Assembly: GCF_048066175.1 (NCBI RefSeq)
Contig: NZ_JBLTXA010000001.1
Span: 62,001 to 126,000, forward strand
From: Niveispirillum fermenti
GTDB taxonomy: Bacteria; Pseudomonadota; Alphaproteobacteria; Azospirillales; Azospirillaceae
DNA: 64,000 nucleotides
Direction of reading: 5' to 3'
This document shows positions 43,592-53,487 of the stretch, one piece after another. Positions within the stretch are counted from its first letter, which is position 1, and every line of letters begins with the position of its first letter. Position numbers and translations under genes: made by a program. Below the pieces are notes generated by a model that was not told where the DNA came from, ran no database searches, and saw only the letters and a list, made by a program, of their open reading frames with translations.

Positions 43592-44983
43592 TCAATGGGG
43601 GCGGGACCCCGCCCCACCTGCCCCGATCCCCTGCCGCGACAGCCACCAGAACCGCACGGACAGGAAAGTGACCGACACGAAGCTGGCGACGAAGATGCCC
43701 TGGTACAGGCCCAGCACGCCCTGGCCGAAGCGAAAGGCCAGCAGATACGCGACCGGCATCATGATGGCATAGTAGGAGCAGAAATGCAGGATGGTCGGCA
43801 CCCAGGTGTCGTTACGGCCGCGCAAGGCATGGGCCATGACGACCTGCCCGCCATCGGCCACCAGCAGCCAGGCCGTCAGCGCGATCAACGGCGCGGCCAG
43901 GGCGGTCACGGTGGCATCGTGCGTGAACTGGCCCGCTATCTCCCCCGGATAATGCAGGAACAGCACACCGACCAGTGCAAGGCAGACCGTTGACACACCC
44001 AGCCCCGTCCAGCCGGCAAGCCGGGTTTCCCGCGCGTCACCGGCGCCGAAGGCGTTGCCCACCCGTACCGACGTGGCGGATGCAAGACCCAGGGCACACA
44101 TGAAGGGCAAGGCGGTCAGGTTCAGCGCAATGGTATAGGCGCCCATGGCTGCGGCCCCCAGCCAGCCGGCGAACAGCCCCAGCCCCGCGAAGGCCGACCC
44201 CTCCAGCCCGTTGGAAAGGCCCGCGGCATAGCCGACCTTGCGCTGTTCGGCGGCGTGGCGCCACCACCCGGCGAAACCGCCGCGGATGCCCCATTCCACC
44301 CGCCTCGGATGCCACCAGACATAGGCGACCAGACCAATCGCGCCCAGCCAGCGGAGCACCGTGGTCGACCATGCCGCCCCCTGCGCGCCCATGGCCGGGA
44401 AGCCCCAATTGCCCCAGACCAGCAGCCAGTTCAGCCCCACATTCAGCACATTGCCGATCAGCATGGCGACCATGCCGGGCAGCGGCCGCTTCATCCCTTC
44501 CAGATAGAGGCTGGTGGCCAGGTGCAGCGCCGCCGCCGGCATGCCCAGCGCCACCACCCGCATGATGCCGGCACCGCCATGGGCCAGTTCCGGGTCCTGT
44601 CCCGTCAGCAGCAGGAAAGCCTCCCCCGTCAAGCAGGCACCGGCGACCGTAAATCCTATCAACAGGGCGTAGGGCAGCGACCGGCGCCAGATGCGGCCGG
44701 TCAGATGATCCTCGCCCCGGCCCACGGCCTGCGCGGAAAGGACCAGAACCCCCATCAGCAATCCGATCATTACGCCCAGCATGACGCCGACCGGCATGTT
44801 GCCCAGCCCGTAATAGGCCAGTTCCCGGGCATCGTAGCGGCCGACCATCACGGTATCGACCAGCGCCATGGTCATCACCCCGGCCTGGGCGATGATCACA
44901 GGAACGGACAGGCGGACCAGCTCCCCGACATGACGGCGGATGCGGCGGAACGCGGTTTCCCGCTTGGGGGCGATAAGGGTCAT
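43592..44983 (-). CDS. MATE-family multidrug/metabolite exporter
   Basis: 463 residues with about 12 transmembrane helices and the MATE layout: PVIIAQAGVMTMALVDTVMVGRY in helix 1, and repeated MARG/GLNWLLVWG-type segments. NorM-like proteins export cationic drugs using Na+ or H+ gradients; the substrate here is unknown. It is upstream of gyrA on the same strand, with a 92-bp gap. Confidence 0.92.
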   Translation of the reverse strand: MTLIAPKRETAFRRIRRHVGELVRLSVPVIIAQAGVMTMALVDTVMVGRYDARELAYYGLGNMPVGVMLGVMIGLLMGVLVLSAQAVGRGEDHLTGRIWRRSLPYALLIGFTVAGACLTGEAFLLLTGQDPELAHGGAGIMRVVALGMPAAALHLATSLYLEGMKRPLPGMVAMLIGNVLNVGLNWLLVWGNWGFPAMGAQGAAWSTTVLRWLGAIGLVAYVWWHPRRVEWGIRGGFAGWWRHAAEQRKVGYAAGLSNGLEGSAFAGLGLFAGWLGAAAMGAYTIALNLTALPFMCALGLASATSVRVGNAFGAGDARETRLAGWTGLGVSTVCLALVGVLFLHYPGEIAGQFTHDATVTALAAPLIALTAWLLVADGGQVVMAHALRGRNDTWVPTILHFCSYYAIMMPVAYLLAFRFGQGVLGLYQGIFVASFVSVTFLSVRFWWLSRQGIGAGGAGSRPH

Positions 44984-45138
44984 GATGGGTGCGACGGGAA
45001 AGGGCCGGAATCGGGTTTGCAGGGGGCGCGACGATACATCCGATATCGGAAATGTCCAGCCCGGTGATGTCGCCGGAACAATTCAGCCCGCCTGAGGGTT
45101 GGATAGGGGTAGAGAACAGATCGAAGGGAGACCCCAGC

Positions 45139-45339
45139 ATGGGCATCGTTCCGCCGCTTCCCGGTTCCACCCCACCCGACGAGACGGAAGTGCCGCCGCC
45201 CGGCGAGACGCCGACGCCGCAGCCGGGCGGCCCGCCGGATGAACCGCCGCCGGTTCCCATCCATGATCCCGCGCAGGACCCAAGCCGCAGGCCGCCGCCG
45301 CAACACTTGTCCGGGGGCCCATGCGCGCTGGGGGCTTGA
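45139..45339 (+). CDS. small proline-rich protein
   Basis: 66 residues beginning MGIVPPLPGSTPPDETEVPP and rich in proline throughout. AGGGAG lies eight bases before the ATG. Similar proline-rich short proteins occur in alphaproteobacteria, but the low complexity makes homology unreliable. It is upstream of trmFO on the same strand and ends 33 bp before its start. Confidence 0.5.
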   Translation: MGIVPPLPGSTPPDETEVPPPGETPTPQPGGPPDEPPPVPIHDPAQDPSRRPPPQHLSGGPCALGA

Positions 45340-45372
45340 CGGATGGGCGGGGCCGCGCGAAACCGTGGCCCC

Positions 45373-46737
45373 ATGACCCAGCACGCCCCCATCCACGTCA
45401 TCGGTGCCGGCATGGCCGGCAGCGAAGCCGCCTGGCAGATCGCTCAGGCCGGCATCCCCGTCATCCTGCACGAGATGCGGCCCGTCCGGAAAACGGACGC
45501 GCATCAGACGGATTTCTTCGCGGAATTGGTCTGTTCCAATTCCTTCCGCTCCGACGATGCCGAATACAACGCCGTCGGCCTGCTGCATGAAGAGATGCGG
45601 CGGTGCGGATCGTTGATCCTGACGGCAGCCGACACGCACAAGGTGCCTGCCGGCGGTGCGCTGGCCGTGGACCGCGACCATTTCGCCGAGCATGTGACGC
45701 AGACCCTGACCAGCCACCCCCTGGTGACCGTTGAACGCGGCGAGGTCGATGGTATTCCGCCCGAGGAGTGGGACAGCACCATCATCGCCACCGGCCCGCT
45801 GACCAGCATGAAGCTGGCCGAAGCCATCCGCGCATTCACGGGCGAGGAGCAGTTGAGCTTCTTCGATGCCATCGCGCCCATCGTGCATACCGACAGCATC
45901 GACCTGTCCAAGGCATGGTTCCAGTCCCGCTATGACAAGGTCGGGCCGGGGGGCACGGGCGAGGATTACATCAACTGCGCCATGGACAAGGAGCAGTACG
46001 AGGCCTTCATCCAGGCGCTGATCGATGGCGAGAAGGGCGATTTCAAGGAATGGGAGAAGAACACCCCCTATTTCGAAGGCTGCCTTCCCATCGAGGTGAT
46101 GGCCGAGCGCGGCCGGGACACCCTGCGCTACGGCCCCATGAAGCCCGTCGGCCTGACCAACCCGCATGAGGGCAAGCGCCCCTATGCCGTGGTGCAATTG
46201 CGCCAGGACAATGCGCTGGGCACGCTCTACAATCTGGTCGGCTTCCAGACCAAGCTGAAATATGCCGAACAGGTTCGGGTGTTCCGCATGATCCCCGGCC
46301 TGGAGAATGCGGAGTTCGCGCGGCTGGGCGGCCTGCACCGCAATACCTTCATCAATTCCCCGCGTCTGCTGGACGGGTCCCTGCGCCTGAAGGCCATGCC
46401 GCGCCTGCGCTTCGCCGGGCAGATCACGGGCTGCGAGGGATATGTGGAAAGTGCGGCGGTGGGCCTGCTGGCCGGCCGCTTCGCGGCCTGCGACCGGCAG
46501 GGATCGCTGCCCGCCCCGCCGCCCCGCACCACGGCGCTGGGCGCCCTGCTGGCCCATATCACGGGCGGGGCGGAAGCAGAGACGTTCCAGCCCATGAACG
46601 TCAATTTCGGCCTGTTCCCGCCCGTGACGGAACGCCAGCCCAATGGCAAGGAACTGCACGGCAAGGACCGGAAGAAGGCCTATACCGGCCGCGCGCTGCG
46701 CGACCTGACAGGCTGGCTGGATACACCGGCGGCCTGA
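45373..46737 (+). CDS. trmFO: folate-dependent tRNA (uracil-54-C5)-methyltransferase
   Basis: 454-residue FAD enzyme forming ribothymidine at U54 of tRNA using methylenetetrahydrofolate. The FAD-binding GAGMAGSEAAWQIA is followed by the conserved cysteine segment ELVCSNSFRSDD, the second cysteine GCLPIEVMAERG and GRALRDLTGWL near the end. Length is normal. A hairpin terminator follows. Confidence 0.96.
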   Translation: MTQHAPIHVIGAGMAGSEAAWQIAQAGIPVILHEMRPVRKTDAHQTDFFAELVCSNSFRSDDAEYNAVGLLHEEMRRCGSLILTAADTHKVPAGGALAVDRDHFAEHVTQTLTSHPLVTVERGEVDGIPPEEWDSTIIATGPLTSMKLAEAIRAFTGEEQLSFFDAIAPIVHTDSIDLSKAWFQSRYDKVGPGGTGEDYINCAMDKEQYEAFIQALIDGEKGDFKEWEKNTPYFEGCLPIEVMAERGRDTLRYGPMKPVGLTNPHEGKRPYAVVQLRQDNALGTLYNLVGFQTKLKYAEQVRVFRMIPGLENAEFARLGGLHRNTFINSPRLLDGSLRLKAMPRLRFAGQITGCEGYVESAAVGLLAGRFAACDRQGSLPAPPPRTTALGALLAHITGGAEAETFQPMNVNFGLFPPVTERQPNGKELHGKDRKKAYTGRALRDLTGWLDTPAA

Positions 46738-46790
46738 CGCGCGCCGGCCGAATCGCGCCGGCCCTGATCCCCCCGACCTGGATCGTCAGA

Positions 46791-46826
46791 ACACCATCTT
46801 CCCGGCCGGAACCGGGAAGATGGTGT
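46791..46826. terminator. strong hairpin between converging genes
   Basis: A perfect 15-bp stem (46791-46805 with 46812-46826) and a 6-nt loop. It has no T-tract on either side but sits between the converging trmFO and hydroxylase genes, so it is probably a bidirectional terminator. Confidence 0.75.
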
Positions 46827-46832
46827 GCTTCA

Positions 46833-49031
46833 TCAGGCCTGCAAGGCCTCCACCACCGGCAGGTGACGGAGGCGCTTGCCTGCCAGAACCGACAGGGCAT
46901 TGGCCACGGCCGGGGCCGTCGGCGGCAGGCCGGGTTCGCCCACGCCACCCAGCGTTTCACCCGACGCGATGAAATGCACATCCACGACGGGCGCCTCGGC
47001 ATGGCGCATCAGGCGATAGGTGTCGAAATTGCGCTGTTCGGCACGGCCAGCCTGCACCGTCACCGCCTCGTACAACGCTGCCGACAGGCCCATGATCACG
47101 CCGCCTTCCATCTGGCTTCTGGCGCCGTCGGGCAACACGACATCGCCGCAATCCAGCACGGCTGTCACCTTGTGGATGCGGGGCGTGCCGCCGTCGAGCG
47201 ACGCTTCGACCACATGGGCCGACAGCGCACCGAAACTGGCGAAGAAGGCGATGCCATGGGCGTGGCCATCGGGCAGTTTACCGCCCCAGCCCGCCTTTTC
47301 CGCCGCCATGTCCAGCACGGCCAGGGCCCGCCGGTCATCACGCAGCAGGTGGCGGCGGAACGCCACCGGGTCCTTGCCGGCCGCCGCCGCCAATTCATCG
47401 ATGAAACATTCCAGGAAGAAGGCGTTCTGCGTCGCCCCCACGGCACGCCAGGGTGCCGTGGTGACCCGCACGTGCCGGCGCGCCCAATCCAGCCGGAAAT
47501 TGGGCAACTTATAGCGCAGCGCTGTCAGGTCCTGGACGGAGGAACCATCCAGCTCCCCTTCCTTCAGACCGGCCGGCGTGAACTCCGCACGCATGGACGG
47601 GCCGGCGGTGCGAATGGTCATGGCGGTCACCTCGCCCCCGGCATCCAGCGCCGCCGACAGGCGGGCCATCTGCGCCGGACGGTAATAGCCGCGGTCGAAC
47701 TCGTCCTCCCGCCGCCAGAAGAACTTCACGGGCGTGCCGGCCAGTTCACGGGCCACGATGGCCGTGCCGGGAATACCCTCATCCGTCAGGCGCCGGCCGA
47801 AACCGCCCCCCAGCATCAGCGTATTCACCGTCACAGCCGCGTCATCCAGCCCGATGCTGGCCGCCGCGGTGCGGCGGGCACGGTCCTGAACCTGGATGGG
47901 GGCCCAAAGCTCCAGCCTTCCATCCTTGAGCAGCCCGGTGCAGCTCCACACCTCCATGGGCGCGTGGCAGATATAGGGAACACCGTAATCGGCCGTCACC
48001 ACCTTCGCCGCCTTCCTGAAGGCATCGTCGGGATTGCCGGTCGCGGCCGCCTGGATGGCATCGGCGGCACCCAGCCCTTCCCGCATGGCGTCGACCAGGG
48101 CCGCACTGGTGATCCCGTCCTGGGGAGAGGGGGCAAGGGTCACCGCCACCGCGTCGGCCCCCTTGATGGCTGCCCAGACGCTGTCCGCAACCACGGCCAC
48201 CCCGCCGGGGATCCGCACCACCTTGCTGACACCCTTCACCTTCAGGGCCGGCGCCGCGTCGAACGTGGCGATATCCCCATGGAAGACGGGGTTCAGCCGG
48301 GCGCAGGCGTAAAGCATGCCCGGCAAGCGGAAATCCATGGAATAGACGGTTTCGCCCGTCACCTTGGGCGGGATATCCAGGCGGGGCACGCCTTTGCCCA
48401 CATAGCGGCGGGTCGCCGGATCACGCAGCGGCGGATTGTCGGGCGGGGTCAGCATGGCCGCATCGTCTGCCACCTCACCGATCCCCAGGCTGCGGCCGGA
48501 AGCGGCATGCGCCAGCCGGCCATTGTCCAGGGTGATACCCGCCGGATCGACCTGCCAGCGGTTGGCCGCGGCCTGGATCAGAAGGGCGCGGGCCTGGGCC
48601 GCCCCCTTGCGCAGATGGTCGTTCCAGCGCCGCACGCCCCAGCTTCCGCCCGAACTCATGGCCCCGCCGAAGCGGTAGGCATCGGCGGGAATGGCGGTCT
48701 GGACGCCGACATCGGCGATATCGACACCGATTTCATCGGCGATGATAGCGGCGTGGGCCGTCTGGCTGCCCTGCCCCATTTCCGTGGTGGGGGAGATGAT
48801 GACGATCTTGCCGTCCTTCATGACGACGACATGCGCCGTCAACATGCCTTCGCGGGCGTTGGCCCCCGCCGCATCGCGGCCCAACGCCGGATAGGGCGGC
48901 GGCGCGGTCTGAGCCGGCACCGGCAGCGGAAGCGACACGGCAACGGCAAGGCCGCCAAGACCGGCCAGAATGGCACGGCGGGACAGGGCGGCGTGGATGA
49001 TGTCATGGTGTGGCAGGCTGTCCATGGTCAT
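46833..49031 (-). CDS. molybdopterin-binding large subunit, isoquinoline/aldehyde oxidoreductase type
   Basis: 732 residues. A twin-arginine signal (LSRRAILAGLGGLAVAV) implies export of the folded cofactor-loaded enzyme to the periplasm. The body matches the isoquinoline 1-oxidoreductase beta-subunit class: EMGQGSQTAHA, GGGFGRRL, and a C-terminal GVGEPGLPPTAPAVANAL around the catalytic glutamate. The pair with the adjacent iron-sulphur subunit forms a molybdenum hydroxylase feeding electrons to cytochromes. The substrate, an aldehyde or N-heterocycle, cannot be told. Confidence 0.92.
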   Translation of the reverse strand: MTMDSLPHHDIIHAALSRRAILAGLGGLAVAVSLPLPVPAQTAPPPYPALGRDAAGANAREGMLTAHVVVMKDGKIVIISPTTEMGQGSQTAHAAIIADEIGVDIADVGVQTAIPADAYRFGGAMSSGGSWGVRRWNDHLRKGAAQARALLIQAAANRWQVDPAGITLDNGRLAHAASGRSLGIGEVADDAAMLTPPDNPPLRDPATRRYVGKGVPRLDIPPKVTGETVYSMDFRLPGMLYACARLNPVFHGDIATFDAAPALKVKGVSKVVRIPGGVAVVADSVWAAIKGADAVAVTLAPSPQDGITSAALVDAMREGLGAADAIQAAATGNPDDAFRKAAKVVTADYGVPYICHAPMEVWSCTGLLKDGRLELWAPIQVQDRARRTAAASIGLDDAAVTVNTLMLGGGFGRRLTDEGIPGTAIVARELAGTPVKFFWRREDEFDRGYYRPAQMARLSAALDAGGEVTAMTIRTAGPSMRAEFTPAGLKEGELDGSSVQDLTALRYKLPNFRLDWARRHVRVTTAPWRAVGATQNAFFLECFIDELAAAAGKDPVAFRRHLLRDDRRALAVLDMAAEKAGWGGKLPDGHAHGIAFFASFGALSAHVVEASLDGGTPRIHKVTAVLDCGDVVLPDGARSQMEGGVIMGLSAALYEAVTVQAGRAEQRNFDTYRLMRHAEAPVVDVHFIASGETLGGVGEPGLPPTAPAVANALSVLAGKRLRHLPVVEALQA

Positions 49032-49042
49032 GTCCTTTCCCG

Positions 49043-49489
49043 TCAGGCGATGCCGGCGGCGCGCTTGATCGCCGTCTTGATGCGCGGATAGGTGCCACAG
49101 CGGCAAAGATTGCCATCCATCGCGGCATCGATCTCCGCATCGCTGGGCTTCGGTGTCTCGGCCAGCAATGCGGCGGCCGACATGATCTGCCCGGACTGGC
49201 AATAGCCGCATTGCGGCACCTGCTGTTCGATCCAGGCCTTCTGCACGGGATGGTCGCCGCCCAGCCCCTCGATCGTCGTGATGGTCGAACCGGCCACCGC
49301 CTCCAGCGGCAGGACACAGGCGCGCGTTGCCACACCGTCCACATGCACCGTGCAGGCCCCGCACTGCGCCACGCCGCAACCATATTTCGTGCCCGTCAGC
49401 CCGGCGATATCCCGGATCGCCCACAGCAGCGGCATGTCCGGATCGGCATCCAGCCGGTGCATCTTGCCGTTGATGGTCAGTTCGATCAT
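49043..49489 (-). CDS. [2Fe-2S] small subunit of the molybdenum hydroxylase
   Basis: 148 residues with two iron-sulphur clusters: the plant-ferredoxin type (KYGCGVAQCGACTVHVDG) and the xanthine-oxidase type (CGYCQSGQIM and GNLCRCGTY). The start MIELTINGK at 49489 follows GGAAGG; a start nine bases upstream is possible. It lies 11 bp upstream of the large subunit in one operon. No separate signal is seen, so it is likely carried out by the partner. Confidence 0.95.
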   Translation of the reverse strand: MIELTINGKMHRLDADPDMPLLWAIRDIAGLTGTKYGCGVAQCGACTVHVDGVATRACVLPLEAVAGSTITTIEGLGGDHPVQKAWIEQQVPQCGYCQSGQIMSAAALLAETPKPSDAEIDAAMDGNLCRCGTYPRIKTAIKRAAGIA

Positions 49490-49713
49490 GTCACGCATCC
49501 TTCCGCCAAGGAATTGATTATCCACAAGATAGGGTGACCGGTATCATACCGCGCCCCCGTTTTTGTTTCTGTTCGGTAAATAGGAATGTCAAAAGATGTC
49601 AGCCGGCTGACTGCCGGATACTGGACACCGTCACGTTATATTCTATTGAATATTTCGACATGAACCGGACAGGCGCGCCGAAACGCGGCAAGCCTGCTGG
49701 CCTGCCACCGCGA

Positions 49714-51090
49714 TCAGAAGAATTCCAGCCGCACGGCGAACATCTTCTCCACCTTCTTCACCTGCCCCACCTCGGCCAGGATGATGACGCGGTCGTTCGG
49801 CTTGATGACAGTGCTGGGCCGGGGGATGATCACCTTGCCGTCACGCACGATGGCGCCGACAATGATGCCGTGCGGCATCCGGATGTCCTTCAGCGGCAGG
49901 TTCACCAGGGTGGAGGTTTCCAGCGCCTCGGCCTCGATCACCTCGGCGAAATTCTCCCGCAGGCTGTGGACGGCCTTGATGCGGCCCCGCCGCACATGCT
50001 GGAGGATGGAGGAAACGGTGATGGAACGGGGGCTGACCACCGCATCGATGCCCAGCGGCAGCACCAGCGGCTGATAGGTCGTCTTGTTGATCAGCGTGAT
50101 GGCCCGCTGGCAACCATGGCGCTTGGCCAGCAGGCTGGCCAGAATGTTGCCCTCGTCGCTGTTGGACACGGCGACGACCGTCTCGCTGGCGCCGACATTG
50201 GCTTCTTCCAGGATGGCGGGGTCCAGGCCGTCGCCATGCAGCACCATGGTGCGTTTCAGCTTCTGCGCCACATGGGTGGCCCGGCGGCGGTCCACCTCGA
50301 TGATGCGGACCGACACACCGGGCTGGTTCTGCTCGATCTCCTCCGCCAGGCAGAGCCCGATATTGCCGCCGCCTACGATGATCACCCGCCGCGCCTGCCG
50401 CTCCTCATGCCCGAAGGCGGCCATGGCGCGGGCGACATGGTTGGTATCGGCGACGAAATAGACCTCATCACCCGCCAGCATCTGGTCGTTGCCGTCGGGG
50501 ATGAACTGCCGGTCGCCACGGATGATGGCCACCACCTCGATCGCCAGGTCGGGGAACAGGCCGGTAAGCTGGCGCAGGGGCGTGTTGATGATAGGACAAT
50601 TCTGGGTGCAGACCACCCCGATCACGCGCACCAGCCCATCGGCCAGCGGGATCATGTCGAAGGCGCCCGGCACCTGCAGGCGACGCGACACCGCGCGCGC
50701 AACCTCGATCTCCGGCGAGATGATGACATCGATCGGCATGTGTTCGCGCGCGAACAGATCGGCCCAGATGGGCTGAAGATAGGATTGGTGGCGGACACGC
50801 GCGATCTTGGTCGGGACGCTGAACAGGCTGTTGGCGACCTGACAGGCCACCATGTTCACCTCATCCGCCAGCGTCACGGCGATCAGCATGTCGGCATCGG
50901 CCGCCCCAGCCGCCTCCAGCACGTTGGGGTGCGAGGCGAAACCCACCATGGCCTGGACATCCAGCGTGTCGCTGATCTTCTGGATCAGTTCCGGCGACTG
51001 GTCGATGACCGTCACATGGTTGCCCTCGGAGGCGAGGTACTTGGCAATGTTGGAGCCGACCTGCCCGGCACCGCAGACGATGACTTTCAT
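49714..51090 (-). CDS. trkA: Trk potassium-uptake regulatory protein TrkA
   Basis: 458 residues, the usual double-RCK length. Each half has a nucleotide-binding motif: MKVIVCGAGQVGSNIAKYL and VIIVGGGNIGLCLAEE, followed by TrkA-C domains. It binds NAD(H)/ATP and gates TrkH/TrkG potassium channels at the inner membrane. The start at 51090 is the family start. The TrkH partner is not in the window. Confidence 0.96.
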   Translation of the reverse strand: MKVIVCGAGQVGSNIAKYLASEGNHVTVIDQSPELIQKISDTLDVQAMVGFASHPNVLEAAGAADADMLIAVTLADEVNMVACQVANSLFSVPTKIARVRHQSYLQPIWADLFAREHMPIDVIISPEIEVARAVSRRLQVPGAFDMIPLADGLVRVIGVVCTQNCPIINTPLRQLTGLFPDLAIEVVAIIRGDRQFIPDGNDQMLAGDEVYFVADTNHVARAMAAFGHEERQARRVIIVGGGNIGLCLAEEIEQNQPGVSVRIIEVDRRRATHVAQKLKRTMVLHGDGLDPAILEEANVGASETVVAVSNSDEGNILASLLAKRHGCQRAITLINKTTYQPLVLPLGIDAVVSPRSITVSSILQHVRRGRIKAVHSLRENFAEVIEAEALETSTLVNLPLKDIRMPHGIIVGAIVRDGKVIIPRPSTVIKPNDRVIILAEVGQVKKVEKMFAVRLEFF

Positions 51091-51332
51091 GGGAATACGG
51101 ACCTGATCCGGCAGCCACGGGCATCGGGCGGCCGATGGGCAACCGGTGCCCGGTCCATGCCGCCCGGTCTGTTCTGCCGCGTCCATCTTCCCAGATCAAT
51201 AGCGGAATGGTCACGCTGCCAGGGCAAAGGCCTTCGGCGGAACCCGCCAGGGGTGGAACCTCATGATCATAAATGAGATTATCTGCATGATAAGGCGCTT
51301 TTTATTCTTTAACAGTCATATAACTTTTATAA

Positions 51333-51361
51333 TTGAAAGCGCACTAAATTGTGTATTTAAT
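51333..51361 (+). promoter_or_regulatory. candidate promoter of the lipoprotein gene
   Basis: TTGAAA (51333-51338), a 17-bp spacer and TTTAAT (51356-51361) lie in a conspicuously AT-rich stretch, 33 bp before the start codon. The rest of the 300-bp gap after trkA shows no gene. Confidence 0.55.
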
Positions 51362-51393
51362 CCCGCCGATACACGGACGGGAGGAAAGCCATC

Positions 51394-52233
51394 ATGCATG
51401 TACGGATGGGTACGGCCTTGCTGGCGCTGGCGATGCTGGCAGGATGCGCGACGCGGAGCCCGGACAGCGGCGGGGCACCGCAGCACGTCGCAACGCTCAG
51501 CCCGGCCCAGCTTTATGCCGCTTCCCTGAATGCCGTGGCCGTGCCGGGTCCCGATGACATCGGTCCCGGATTGCTGCGGATCACCCCCGACAATCCCGAC
51601 CTTGTCTGGCGCGACACACCGGCCGGCCGACAGGTGCTGGTTGCCTCCACCATGTCGCAGGCGGCCTATGAGAAATATTACCAGGGCAAGACGACCGGCG
51701 GGCCCAACGGCTGGGGCCAGATTTGGGTGACCGCCGTGCCACAGCTTCGCCGGTTCTGTTCGGCAGCCCCCGGTGATGGCGCGGTGAAAACGCAGCGGGT
51801 TGTACAATGGCTGGGCCTGAACCCCGACGTGCCCTATGCCCAGGTGGTGGAGATGTGGATCGCCGCCGACAGGCTGGTCCGCCCCTGCCCCGTCACCGAC
51901 ATCACGGCCGCCACCTGCGGCTTGGACACGGCGGACCAGTGGGGCCCCCCGGCCGTGCCCGGCACGGCCAGCCGCCCCGTCTGCACTATCGGCGATGCCG
52001 CATGCCTGGAGAATCAGAGTTACTGGGACTGGTTTTCCAGCAACATGCGGCTCAACCTGAAGGAAGGGGGCGCACCCTGGACACGGCTGGGCTACACGTT
52101 CGATTGGAAGCCAAAGGAAAATGGCGGTTTTGAACAGTATGGCGCCAGCGAATTCGTCATGAAGCCGGGCGCGACTTACGAGATCAGTACAGCCTATAGC
52201 CTGGCCGAATACTGCGCCACCCCCGGATCATAG
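51394..52233 (+). CDS. lipoprotein of unknown function
   Basis: 279 residues. The signal peptide MHVRMGTALLALAMLAGC has a clear LAGC lipobox. The mature part contains several cysteines and aromatic-rich segments (SYWDWFSSNMRLNLKEGG). GGAGG precedes the ATG. No family recognised; predicted outer-membrane or periplasmic anchoring. Confidence 0.75.
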   Translation: MHVRMGTALLALAMLAGCATRSPDSGGAPQHVATLSPAQLYAASLNAVAVPGPDDIGPGLLRITPDNPDLVWRDTPAGRQVLVASTMSQAAYEKYYQGKTTGGPNGWGQIWVTAVPQLRRFCSAAPGDGAVKTQRVVQWLGLNPDVPYAQVVEMWIAADRLVRPCPVTDITAATCGLDTADQWGPPAVPGTASRPVCTIGDAACLENQSYWDWFSSNMRLNLKEGGAPWTRLGYTFDWKPKENGGFEQYGASEFVMKPGATYEISTAYSLAEYCATPGS

Positions 52234-52242
52234 AGAGCACCT

Positions 52243-52986
52243 TCAATCCCCCAGCCGCCAGTCGGCCGGTGCCGGCCGTCGGTCGCCTGCCATGAACCGG
52301 CCGCCATAGGGTGCCAGGCAGAGATCGACCAGGGCCAGCACCTCTCCTGCGTCCTGCTGGGCGAACAGTTCCTTGAACGCATGTTCGAAGGTGGCCGCCA
52401 GCATCGGGTCCAGGCGCAGCAAGGCCTTGGCCAGGCCCTTGCCGGTACCTGTCCACGCCCCGGCCGCGCGGACGGTGAAATCCGCCAGCTCGATATAGAG
52501 GCGGGCACCAATGGCCAGTTGTTCCGCCGCGTTGCGCGGCTGGGCCAAATCCGCCGCCAGATCGGATATGGAATAGCGGCGGGTGCGCAATTCCTCCTCC
52601 GTCAGAAGGGGTGGGCCACCATCCAGTACGGACTGCGCCTGTCGCTTCAGTTCCTCGATCAAGGCGGGATCACCGGCGATGGGCAGGCCATTGGCCACCA
52701 TGCGGGCCAGTGAAGGCTTGCCCAGCCGGCGGTCGGCGTCCCAGAAATAGGCCAGCGTGTCGGGGTCGTGCAGGAACAATTCCACGGCCACGCCCTGCCG
52801 GTCGTGGGTTTCCCGGACAGCGGCCGGCAGGTGATGATAGATCAGCACCGCGTCGATGTCCGACCCCGGTCCCGCCGTTCCCCGCGCCACCGACCCGGCC
52901 AGAAAGGCGGCGATGATATCGGGCTGGTCGGTCCATTCGCGCAGGATGGCGTCGGCCAGATCGATGGTAGGGGTGATGGCGGTCAT
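52243..52986 (-). CDS. nucleotidyltransferase-domain protein
   Basis: 247 residues. GSVARGTAGPGSDIDAVLIY is the pol-beta-type nucleotidyltransferase signature (GS...DxD) with the second aspartate pair, and a helical C-terminal domain follows. It could transfer a nucleotide to a small molecule or protein, as in aminoglycoside adenylyltransferases or MNT toxin-antidote pairs, but no HEPN partner is adjacent. It is 5 bp from the CinA-type gene and in the same unit. Confidence 0.82.
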   Translation of the reverse strand: MTAITPTIDLADAILREWTDQPDIIAAFLAGSVARGTAGPGSDIDAVLIYHHLPAAVRETHDRQGVAVELFLHDPDTLAYFWDADRRLGKPSLARMVANGLPIAGDPALIEELKRQAQSVLDGGPPLLTEEELRTRRYSISDLAADLAQPRNAAEQLAIGARLYIELADFTVRAAGAWTGTGKGLAKALLRLDPMLAATFEHAFKELFAQQDAGEVLALVDLCLAPYGGRFMAGDRRPAPADWRLGD

Positions 52987-52991
52987 GTCTG

Positions 52992-53483
52992 TCAGGCCCT
53001 TCCCGCTTCCAGCACCAGTTCCAGGGCCCGGCTCACCGTGGCCAGCCGCACCGCTTCGCGGTCGCCGGGAAAGACATGGTGTTCGACCCGCACGCCGCCA
53101 CCCCGGTGCGCGACGCCCAGATGCACCAGCCCGACGGGCTTGGCATCGGTCCCACCACCGGGGCCGGCAATGCCGGTGACCGAGACGGCGATGTCGGCGC
53201 GGCTATGGGCCAGCGCTCCTTGGGCCATGGCCGCAGCGACAGGGCCGCTGACGGCGCCCAGTCGGGCGATCAGGTCGGCGGGCACGCCCAGCATCTGCAC
53301 CTTGGCATCGTTCGTATAGGTCACGAAGCCCCTGTCCACCACGGCGGAGGAACCGGCAACGGCCGTCAGGCACCCGGCGATCAGACCGCCCGTACAGCTT
53401 TCCGCCGTGGCCACCCAGAGCCCGCGGGCCGACAGCGTATCACGCACATTCTCGGCCAGGCGGATCAGGTCGGGCGCGAACAT
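52992..53483 (-). CDS. CinA-family nicotinamide-nucleotide amidohydrolase
   Basis: 163-residue C-terminal-type CinA protein (PncC-like), deamidating nicotinamide mononucleotide to nicotinic acid mononucleotide in NAD recycling. The ESCTGGLIAG and VTGIAGPGGGT motifs are complete. It ends upstream of the nucleotidyltransferase and begins 4 bp after ispDF, so the three form one operon. Confidence 0.93.
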   Translation of the reverse strand: MFAPDLIRLAENVRDTLSARGLWVATAESCTGGLIAGCLTAVAGSSAVVDRGFVTYTNDAKVQMLGVPADLIARLGAVSGPVAAAMAQGALAHSRADIAVSVTGIAGPGGGTDAKPVGLVHLGVAHRGGGVRVEHHVFPGDREAVRLATVSRALELVLEAGRA

Positions 53484-53487
53484 CGGC

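Noticed and set aside
46863..49091. Long open frame antisense to the hydroxylase large subunit
   Set aside because: His/Arg/Gly-rich shadow of a gene with intact molybdenum hydroxylase motifs.
49534..51276. Open frame antisense to trkA
   Set aside because: TrkA motifs are on the other strand; the antisense product is low complexity.
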